A stretch of DNA of 64,000 nucleotides from an uncultured Chitinophaga sp. (GTDB lineage Bacteria > Bacteroidota > Bacteroidia > Chitinophagales > Chitinophagaceae): NCBI RefSeq assembly GCF_946479755.1, contig NZ_CAMLHC010000001.1:186001-250000 (forward strand), read 5' to 3'. The notes beneath the pieces are model-generated. The model saw only the letters and a list, made by a program, of their open reading frames with translations. It was not told where the DNA came from and ran no database searches. The translations under genes and the position numbers were made by a program. Positions 8,093-16,200 of the stretch are shown in pieces (positions within the stretch are counted from its first letter, which is position 1; each line of letters opens with the position of its first letter).

Positions 8093-11000
8093 TCAGTAAA
8101 GCGGCGTATTCAACGTACACATATTGGTCATCACACTACTATCCCGCGCAGCTTCCAGGTAGAGCAGGTATTGCATCGGCTTGTCGGGGACCGTCAGGGT
8201 GAAGGATGTACCTTTTCCAACGTGTTGCAGGTGGAAGGGATTGCCGTAGCTGTCTGTCTGTACCAGGTACCATTCAAACTGTAGCTGGTCTTTACGGGGA
8301 TCGGCGAATCGCCAGCCGGCGCCCGTGCTTACAAGCGCGTGATACGTGAGCCGGCTGCCGGGCAGCGTTGTACGGGAAGGCCGGAGTATTTTCACCTTCG
8401 GTAACGGCGGCGTGGTGCCGTGGCTCCACAGGCTGGAGAGCTGGTACCACGTGGGTTTATAGCGGCCGTGATGGTCGGTAAGACCGTCGAAAGTAACGAA
8501 ATCGCGTGTTTCGAGGTCCTGCCAGGTGGTGAGGAATGCGGGTTGCGGCGGCAGCGCTGCATAGGCGGCTACCGGTATTTTGCTGATGAAGCAGGGCACG
8601 TCGCCGGAAAGCAGCGTAGCGAGACCGGTAGTATCGTCGGTGACTTCTATGCCGAAAGCGTCGATGGCAGGCAGCTGTTGCCGGAGCCATGGCAGCAGGG
8701 GAGCGGTGGCAGGATGGAAAAGAATGTCCGTTGTCACCGGCCGGGAGGGATCGGCGGCTTTGATCGCTTCGGTAAGCCCTTCCAGCCAGCGCAGGTAACG
8801 TTGCTGCTGATACAACAAAGCAGGCTTAAAATGGTACCGGGCCAATGGCTGCCAGGCGTTATTGCCAAGGTGCCATGCGGTGATGATGGTATCGTGACGG
8901 CGCCTGGCGATGTTGCGGAGGATGTCGCGCTGCATCCGGACGAGCGCGGCGCTGTCCTTGTCCATATCGCTGACGTCGGGCAACCAGAATCCGTAATGTA
9001 CACGGACGCCGTGGTTGCGGGCTTCTGCCAGCACGTTGCGGTCATATACGCCGGGCCCGTAGCGGCGGATGGTGTTGACGCCCAGCTGCCGCATGCGTTG
9101 AAGGTCATGGGCGGTCTCGCGGCGGGTGAGGGCATACCGGTTTCTGAACCAGTCTTCTCCTTTCTGATAGCGTAGTCCGCGAAGATTGTCGGGCAGCGCG
9201 TGGTGCGCAACGGGAGCAGCGGTGGCAGTGCTTACGATGGTACCGGCACCGGCAGTAACCGGTCCACGCAGCCGGGGAAAACTATCCAATGCAGCCAGCA
9301 GTTGACCAGGCTGACGGATGGACCAGTCCAGGTACCGGGCAGTATCGCCTTTCACCACATTAGCATCATGACTGGTATTGAAAAACACCTGCGCGTGAAC
9401 TTCAGGAAAACGGCTGCTGATAGCCCGGAAGGCGTCGCTGAACCAGCGCGCCTGGTCGCCGGCATCGGCAGGAGAGCCCATCTCGGCAATCATCACGGGC
9501 AGGTCTGAACGGAAAAGCGGCAGCTGGTGATAGGGCTTGTATAATGTTTCGAAAGAATACCATTCGTCACCCCCGTGTTGAGGGCCATAGTTAAGGATGG
9601 TCACGCCAATCCAGTCGACAAATGCTTTACCGGGGAAATACTTTTCGGCGTTGGCGGCCTTCCAGGGATTCCACACCCAGATAGCGTTGGTAGCTCCGCG
9701 GCGAAGAAAAAACGTATGGACGTACCGCCAGGCTGCGGTGTATTCTTCCGCTGTATTACCACCAGCGGGCGACCACGGGTAGGCCGGATTGTCCGGCTCG
9801 TGGGCAAAGCGGAGAAACAGCGGCCGGTTCAATGCTTTCACCTGGCCGGCGAACCGTTCCAGGTAACCGTCAAAAATACCGGTGGGTATCAGGGACATTA
9901 CTTTTCGTTCCTGCTGCAGCTGGGCTGCGTTATGGGTGAAGCGGGAGGTCCAGGGTTCCCAGGTGACCATAGGAATAGAACCGCTGTTGTACACGGCTGC
10001 CAGGGAATCCGGCAGGAGGTGCTCCTGTCCATCGCCCCACGCAATGTACAGCGATGTAAGCTGCTGGCGGGGCATTCCCTCGCCGGAGGGGTTGTACACG
10101 CCGGTATAGAAAACATCCTGCTTTGAGGGCAACGGTCGGATGGGCGCCTGCTGCCGCCCGGTGGTAAAGTGCCAGCTCAGCACGATGACGGCCAGCAGTA
10201 ACGGAAGGCCGAGCTTACGGATGCCGGTGTACAGGTGCAGGTGCCGGAATAACCAGAATTGTCTTTTAAGAAATAGTGGCAGGGAGAGAATAGTCTTTAC
10301 CCAGCCGTAACGCGCCGGTATTTTCCTCAGCTGAAGGCTGGCCATGATGTTGAATAGCATGATGAGGCAGTTGATGCCTGCGATGCCGGCCATAAAAAGC
10401 GAATAAGGGTTCCAGTCGTGGTACAGGCCATAGATGATCGCGGCCAGGGACATGACCAGTATGGCGATATTGGGTATGTTGAGCCGCCAGTCGTCCGGCC
10501 CTGAATCATCTTTCGGCGTAGGAAGGTACGGCACTTTTTTCCGCGCGATGGTGTACACGAGGCCGAGCAGGTAGATCCACCAGGTGCCGATGAACAGCAG
10601 GCCGCCCACCACATGGAAGCCGCGTTCTGTCTCTTCCATCACCCAACGTTGCACGTAATGGCGGATGAGGATGATCGACGCGATGGCCGGGAAGGCGAAC
10701 AGCGAAAACTGCACCAGGTCCGCCCGGAAAGGAATGTACCCGGTGACCAGCGACAGCACGGGCACGAGGAAATTGATGAGAAAAACAACCCCGGAAAGAT
10801 AATGCAGGGGGATGGTGCCGTAATGCAGGCGTTGCAGCCAGGTGAACTGCCGGAACAGCCGGGGATAGGTGGTCACCAGCAGCTCAAAGGTGCCCCGTGC
10901 CCATTTCAGCTGCTGCGCATAATATGCCGAAAGGGTGTTGGGTACCAGCCCGCGGGTAAGCACGGCTGGCACGTAGATGGATTTCCATCCTTTGGCGTGC

Positions 11001-11809
11001 AGGTGCATGGCAGTATGCATGTCTTCTGCCAGCCCGCTGGCATGCCCGCCGATGGAGTCCAGCGCGGCCCTGCGGAAGGTGCAGTTAGCGCCGATGGCCA
11101 GCACGGTGCCGTAGCTGTTCATGGTGGACATAATAGGGCCATAGAACTGGAACGTTTGCTGGGCGGCGCCTTTGGCGATAATGCTGTCGCCCAGGTTGCT
11201 GTATGCCTGCACGATCTGCACGAAACCGATCGCGGGATCGTTGAAATGATGTACTACGGCATCCAGGAAATCCGGCGCCGGCACATGGTCCGGGTCCATC
11301 ACCACGCAAAGCTCACCCGTGGCGTATTGCAGGGCGTTATTGATATTACCGGCTTTGGCATCCTTACGGTTGGTACGGGTCACATGCCGCACGCCGAGGC
11401 GCGCACACACTTCCCGGAGATACGGGTCGTTTGCTTCGTCGCACAGCCAGGCGGTATGTGGATAGGTCATGGCCCTGATGGCGGTCAGCGTGTGTACGAT
11501 CATGTCATACGGCTCGCCGGGGAAATAGGTGGTGAGCACGTCAACCGTAAAGGGATGTTGCGGCGGAGGAGAAGGAGGAATGCGGATAGCGGCATAATGG
11601 TACCATTCATGCAGGATAGCCAGGCAGTTGAACGTGATGGCTGCCATGAGCACCCAATAGAGGGGGGCGTAGCCAATTTGTGTGCGCCGGAACAGTACGG
11701 TGAGCAGCACGCCGATGCTGATGGTGCCCAACAGTATCATCAGCCTGAGGGTAAACAGTTCCCGCCGTGACGGCGGTGTGACCGGTGCCAGTTGTTCCTT
11801 TTCTCTCAT
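8093..11809 (-). CDS. Membrane GT2 glycosyltransferase fused to a GH26-like domain and a degenerate GH2/GH5-like barrel
   Basis: A 1238-residue fusion. Residues about 20-70 hold two membrane helices. Residues 85-330 are a processive GT2 (cellulose synthase-like) domain with the DPDH and AEDMH acidic motifs and a QQLKWARG version of QxxRW. Several further helices span about 345-560. Residues about 570-850 form a GH26-like barrel with probable acid/base Glu671 (FAHEPDN) and nucleophile Glu776 (VMIAEMGS). Residues about 880-1110 form a second barrel resembling the neighbouring hydrolase, but its usual GNE is GNN (Asn984) and the TEWG-type nucleophile motif is replaced by FISKIPV, so it is probably inactive. 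An Ig-like domain ends the protein. It likely polymerises a beta-linked glycan (mannan or glucan) and trims it during export. The start overlaps the upstream stop by 4 nt. Confidence 0.85.
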   Translation of the reverse strand: MREKEQLAPVTPPSRRELFTLRLMILLGTISIGVLLTVLFRRTQIGYAPLYWVLMAAITFNCLAILHEWYHYAAIRIPPSPPPQHPFTVDVLTTYFPGEPYDMIVHTLTAIRAMTYPHTAWLCDEANDPYLREVCARLGVRHVTRTNRKDAKAGNINNALQYATGELCVVMDPDHVPAPDFLDAVVHHFNDPAIGFVQIVQAYSNLGDSIIAKGAAQQTFQFYGPIMSTMNSYGTVLAIGANCTFRRAALDSIGGHASGLAEDMHTAMHLHAKGWKSIYVPAVLTRGLVPNTLSAYYAQQLKWARGTFELLVTTYPRLFRQFTWLQRLHYGTIPLHYLSGVVFLINFLVPVLSLVTGYIPFRADLVQFSLFAFPAIASIILIRHYVQRWVMEETERGFHVVGGLLFIGTWWIYLLGLVYTIARKKVPYLPTPKDDSGPDDWRLNIPNIAILVMSLAAIIYGLYHDWNPYSLFMAGIAGINCLIMLFNIMASLQLRKIPARYGWVKTILSLPLFLKRQFWLFRHLHLYTGIRKLGLPLLLAVIVLSWHFTTGRQQAPIRPLPSKQDVFYTGVYNPSGEGMPRQQLTSLYIAWGDGQEHLLPDSLAAVYNSGSIPMVTWEPWTSRFTHNAAQLQQERKVMSLIPTGIFDGYLERFAGQVKALNRPLFLRFAHEPDNPAYPWSPAGGNTAEEYTAAWRYVHTFFLRRGATNAIWVWNPWKAANAEKYFPGKAFVDWIGVTILNYGPQHGGDEWYSFETLYKPYHQLPLFRSDLPVMIAEMGSPADAGDQARWFSDAFRAISSRFPEVHAQVFFNTSHDANVVKGDTARYLDWSIRQPGQLLAALDSFPRLRGPVTAGAGTIVSTATAAPVAHHALPDNLRGLRYQKGEDWFRNRYALTRRETAHDLQRMRQLGVNTIRRYGPGVYDRNVLAEARNHGVRVHYGFWLPDVSDMDKDSAALVRMQRDILRNIARRRHDTIITAWHLGNNAWQPLARYHFKPALLYQQQRYLRWLEGLTEAIKAADPSRPVTTDILFHPATAPLLPWLRQQLPAIDAFGIEVTDDTTGLATLLSGDVPCFISKIPVAAYAALPPQPAFLTTWQDLETRDFVTFDGLTDHHGRYKPTWYQLSSLWSHGTTPPLPKVKILRPSRTTLPGSRLTYHALVSTGAGWRFADPRKDQLQFEWYLVQTDSYGNPFHLQHVGKGTSFTLTVPDKPMQYLLYLEAARDSSVMTNMCTLNTPLY

Positions 11810-13152
11810 GGCGCGACTACATAAAAGGGTGTATTGGTGGAAGCGAAATTGCCGTATGCATCATATACGGTCACGAATATACGATAAGGTCCTTCCCGCA
11901 GAGGTGCCCGGAAGCGGGCGCCGGTGCCCTCCCGGGAAAGCAACAGGCTGTCCGGTGCCGGCGGCTTCACCTTGTTCACGTCGTTACGGAAACGGATGAA
12001 CCAGTCCTCCGGCAGCACTTCCCACTTAAACCGGAGAGAGTCGCTGTCCGGATGTTCCAGCAGCAGGTTGGCGGAATGAACGGTGCCGGGGGAAAGCAAA
12101 AGATTATCTCTTGCGCCTTTGCCGTCCAGCAGCATATATTGTAAGGCGGGCGCTTTATGCGTTGGAAACTGTCCCGTCCAGATATATTGCATGGTCTGCG
12201 CGGTGGCGGACGTAGCGCCGTTTTCAGCGAAGAGGCTGAACCAGGTATGCGTCACTTCCTGCTTCTGTCCCCAGTAGAATACACAGGCGCCCAGGAAGCG
12301 CGGATCATCTACCGGCATATAAGCAGAATAACGTTTCAGATATTGTTCCGCTTTTTTATTGCTGGTGTTTTCAATGGGAGCGCCCCACGCAGTGGCTTCG
12401 GCTTCCCAGGGTCCGTTGATGCCCCATTCGGTGACCAGGAACGGACCATCCCAGAACCAGGCGAATGCCCGCAGCTCTTTGCGAAGATGAGACAGGTCAC
12501 CAAATATGTTTAGCGAGATAAGGTCCAGTTGCGGCACTTTCCAGCGGATGTTATAAATATTGCGCCGGTTAAAATTGATGAGGGTGGTGGTCACAGGATG
12601 ATCCGGATCGTGCTTATGGATGATGTCCACCAGGCGGTTAAAGGTTTTGTAAAACGGGCGGTAGCGGGGCCGGTAAGGGAAATCCACTTCATTGCCGAGG
12701 CACCACATCAGCAGGGCCGGATGGTTTTTGTACCGTTCCACTACCCGCTCGTAAGCCAGGCATAGCGCGGAAACGGCGGCGGTATCCCGGTAGTATTTAA
12801 GAGATTCGCTGTTAGGAATGTGTAAACCGGCGATGACAGCGATGCCCGCTGCCTGTGCGCTGTCCAGCAATGCGCCGAGCCGCACGGTATCCCAGACACG
12901 GATCGTGTTGCCGCCGGCTTTCTGTAGTGCCTGCAGCTGACCGTCGCCCGCGGCGCCTTTGACCATGAACGGCTGTCCATTCCTGAAAATGGTGTAACGG
13001 TCCCCGGATTTTGCGATGTAGACTTTGCGTGGCGTGGAAGGGGAAGGCGCATGCCGGCAGGATGCCATAGCACAGCCTAACAGGGCCAGGACTATAAGAA
13101 CGAAATGCACAGGAGTATGGCGTGTCTGTAGGCGTTGTATCATTCGGAGCAC
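11806..13152 (-). CDS. Exported GH2/GH5-like glycoside hydrolase lipoprotein
   Basis: A 448-residue protein with an N-terminal hydrophobic segment ending CAMASC, a probable lipobox. The TIM barrel spans residues about 45-330. It carries the clan-A signature: CLGNEVDFPY with acid/base Glu155 and LVTEWGIN with nucleophile Glu242. The C-terminal 110 residues are an Ig-like beta-sandwich (GPYRIFVTVYDAYGN). It would cleave a beta-linked glycan at the cell surface or in the periplasm; the exact linkage cannot be read from sequence. It is the first gene of a two-gene operon with the GT2-GH26 fusion (ATGA overlap). It is also a clear paralogue of the second barrel of that fusion, but with intact catalytic residues. 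A joint role in making and trimming an exopolysaccharide is the simplest reading. Confidence 0.82.
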   Translation of the reverse strand: MLRMIQRLQTRHTPVHFVLIVLALLGCAMASCRHAPSPSTPRKVYIAKSGDRYTIFRNGQPFMVKGAAGDGQLQALQKAGGNTIRVWDTVRLGALLDSAQAAGIAVIAGLHIPNSESLKYYRDTAAVSALCLAYERVVERYKNHPALLMWCLGNEVDFPYRPRYRPFYKTFNRLVDIIHKHDPDHPVTTTLINFNRRNIYNIRWKVPQLDLISLNIFGDLSHLRKELRAFAWFWDGPFLVTEWGINGPWEAEATAWGAPIENTSNKKAEQYLKRYSAYMPVDDPRFLGACVFYWGQKQEVTHTWFSLFAENGATSATAQTMQYIWTGQFPTHKAPALQYMLLDGKGARDNLLLSPGTVHSANLLLEHPDSDSLRFKWEVLPEDWFIRFRNDVNKVKPPAPDSLLLSREGTGARFRAPLREGPYRIFVTVYDAYGNFASTNTPFYVVAP

Positions 13153-13220
13153 ATCGGACTACCTAAATATAGTGAAATTGCAGATAAAACGATATATATA
13201 ATCAGGTAGTAAAAAAAACA

Positions 13221-13253
13221 CGAAGCTGCCTCGTTATTTACGAGGCAGCTTCG
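13221..13253 (-). terminator. Strong intrinsic terminator after the GH74-like gene
   Basis: A perfect 14-bp stem (13221-13234 with 13240-13253) with a 5-nt loop, read on the minus strand, is followed by TGTTTTTTTTAC. It begins 23 nt beyond the stop of the minus-strand GH74-like gene and ends the SusC-SusD-GH74 transcript. Confidence 0.85.
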
Positions 13254-13275
13254 CGCTATGTTTATTGGGATACGG

Positions 13276-16200
13276 TTAATGTTTCTCCACTTTCATCGTC
13301 TTGCTTTGTATGCCTTGCCGGATATGGAGGTAATAAATACCAGGTTTCAGCTGTTGACCGAGCTGGTAGTATATACCGGCGTTGATCTGCGTTGAATAAA
13401 CGACATTACCGGCATTGTTGATAATATTCAGCAGCGCCGGCGCTTTCGAGGAAGAAGTCATTTTTACATTAAACACGTTGCCGGAGGGATTGGGAAATAC
13501 TTCTGTCGTAAAATCCAGGGTACCGTGAGGGATGCGGGTACTACCGGCTGTACTCGTTTTGTTCATGCTCAGGCTTTGCAGTGTATCCCCGGGCGTTAGC
13601 GTACGCACTTCAATGGCCGCAATGGAGCCGCTGTAAGGATCATACAGTCCTTTCCTGGGATAGAAGAACACCTGTATCAAACCGGCGTTGTCAGCTTTCG
13701 CGCGGATGGTTTTAACGACAGCGGTGTTCAGTTTGTTGCCTGCCGCCTGGTAGACGTTCAAGTCCGTGAGGCTATCGAGGCCGTTGGTAGCTTTAACACT
13801 GAAGATCCGCTTGTTTTTCTCCGTGTCCAGTGGTTCCACGAAATGCATACGGACGGCGTAAAACGTATGTGGCGTGAGCCCGCGCAGGTAATAGCGCATC
13901 TGGGTAACGTTGTCTTTGAACACCCGCATGTATTCGTACACCTGTGGCGGTGCGGGATCTGTTACCTGTGACACGTCTACAGGGGAATTTATTTTTTGTA
14001 CAAAGGTGTATCCGGCATGCCACAGCTTATCGGTGCCGGTAGGCCCTTCCGGAACATATTGCGCAAAGGTGGTGTTGGCATACGGACCGGGAGGGGTGAG
14101 CGTGGTACCGGCGTTGATGCCATAAACGGCGGACTGACTGGTCTTTAATACTTCTATACAATAATCATCTACCCATACGGTACCGGTGCCTACTTTGGTG
14201 ATCCAGTAGGTCAGTCCTGCCGCGCTGTCCGGGACGTTGATGGTATCCCTGATCTGCGCCCAGTTGTCACGATAGGAGGACACGCTGTCTATCCGTCTGG
14301 AGTAGGAGGCATTGCCGGTAGCCTGACCGGAACTATTGATGAAACCTACACCATACCCCGACCACCACGGGTAGCCGCTCGCATCTTTTTCTACTTTGAC
14401 CCATTGGGTGAATACGATGATGCTGCCGCCTCTTACCGGGATGGCGCCTTGTATGTTCAGACTGGTTTTGGCGGTGGTGTATCCCATGGTGGCGGCTTTG
14501 TCGCCGGAGTGGCCTTTCCCGCTCACGGTGTATACAGCGCCCACAGTAGGCACAGTGTCTTTAAATGCTATCCAGTTGATAAGACTGCTTTCGAAACCAT
14601 AGTTGGGTATTCCTCCGCAGGAATCGAATGGCACTACTGTTACCGGGAAGGTGGTGGAAACACCGGAACCATCTACGGTACCGGCGGTCATGTTAAGCGT
14701 ACCCCGCTGAACGGCGGTAATAAGGCCCGTGCTGTCGATGGTGGCGAGTGCGGGGTTGGAACTGCTCCAGGTAACTTTTTTAATGGATGTATTGGCTGGC
14801 AGGAAGGTGACGTTCATCCGCAGGGTATCCCTTTCACCAACGATGGCGGGGGATGGTTGCAACGTAAGGCCGGTGGCCGGCACGTTAGCCACATGAATAT
14901 GCGCCTGCGCGGCAATGGCCGGGTTGTCTGCGGGGGTGGCCGTAATGACCGCATCGCCCTGACGGATACCACTGATGGTGCCGTTATCGCTGACTTTGGC
15001 CACCGTGGTATCTGAAGATGTCCATATCACCTCTTTATTGCTGGCTTTTGCCGGAGCGATGATAGTGTTCAGCCGCAGCGTAGCGCCGACAAATACGTTG
15101 GCGGCGGTGCTGTCCAGCGTGAGGGAGGTAACGGGCACATAGATCACGGTGTAGGTTTTGGTGGCAGAGAAGTTGCTCTCCACCGAGGTAGCGGTGATGG
15201 TCACCGTGCCTGCTGCTTTTCCGGTGACCACCCCGTTCAGGTCTACCGTCGCCAGCGCCGTGTTGGACGACCTGTATACCAGGTTCCGGTTGGTGGCGTT
15301 TGCCGGCGTGGTGGTCAGCTGCAGCGTGTCTTTATAGTTCACATACAAACGGCTGCTGTCTGAATAGATGCTGATGCCGGTCAGCGGCACAATATTGGCC
15401 TCCAGCGCTGCTATAGCCGCACTATAGGGTTCATTGGCCACTCCTTTGGGATAGAAGTATACTGCGATGACGCCAACGTTGTCGGCTTTGGCTTCGAGCG
15501 TACGGGTAACCACGGTATTCAGCCTGTTGCCGGCAGCCTGGTAAATATTGAAGTTAATAAGGCTGTCGCCGCTGGTCCTCACGCTGAATATCCGGTTGGC
15601 TTTGTCGGCATCGCTGGGCTCAATAAAGTGCAGGCGCAACGAGTAGTTCGCATTGGGGATCAGGTTACGGAAATAATAACGCATAGGCGTCATGTTATAA
15701 CGGGAGATACGCATGTACTCATATACCTGGCGGGGCGCCGGCGATGTTACCTGGCTCAGGTCCACCGTGGCGGCGATACGGAAACTACCGGTAAATCCCG
15801 CATGCCATAGTTTATCGGTACCGCCGGGCCCTTCAGGGGTATACTGACCAATGGCCTTGTTGTCATAGGGCGTAGCCGGATTGGCGGTGGTGCCGGCGTT
15901 GATGGCGATCACGGTGGTGTTTACGATCAACTGCACGGTTTTAGTGAAGCCTCCGTCCGCTGCGGCAATGGTAAGGGTGGTGGCGCCCAGCTTCAAGCCG
16001 GTGACGATGCCGTTGGCGTCCACACGGGCAGTAGTACTATCCGCCACCGACCAGTTCAGGGTTTTATTGGTGGTATTTGACGGGATAACGGTGACGGCTA
16101 TCTGTTTCGGGGTATTCATAGTGCCATAGACGACACTGTCTACCTTAACACCGGTGGAGATGGTAGGCGGGATGACGACGAGCTGTCTCATACTCGTTTT

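Noticed and set aside
7929..8120. 63-codon minus-strand frame overlapping the AraC remnant
   Set aside because: The AraC start is in a different frame (ATG at 8032), so this frame is a shadow over the pseudogene.
10613..11770. 385-codon plus-strand frame opposite the GT2 fusion
   Set aside because: It is a mirror of the strongly supported minus-strand glycosyltransferase. Its Gly/His/Val-rich sequence has no family features.
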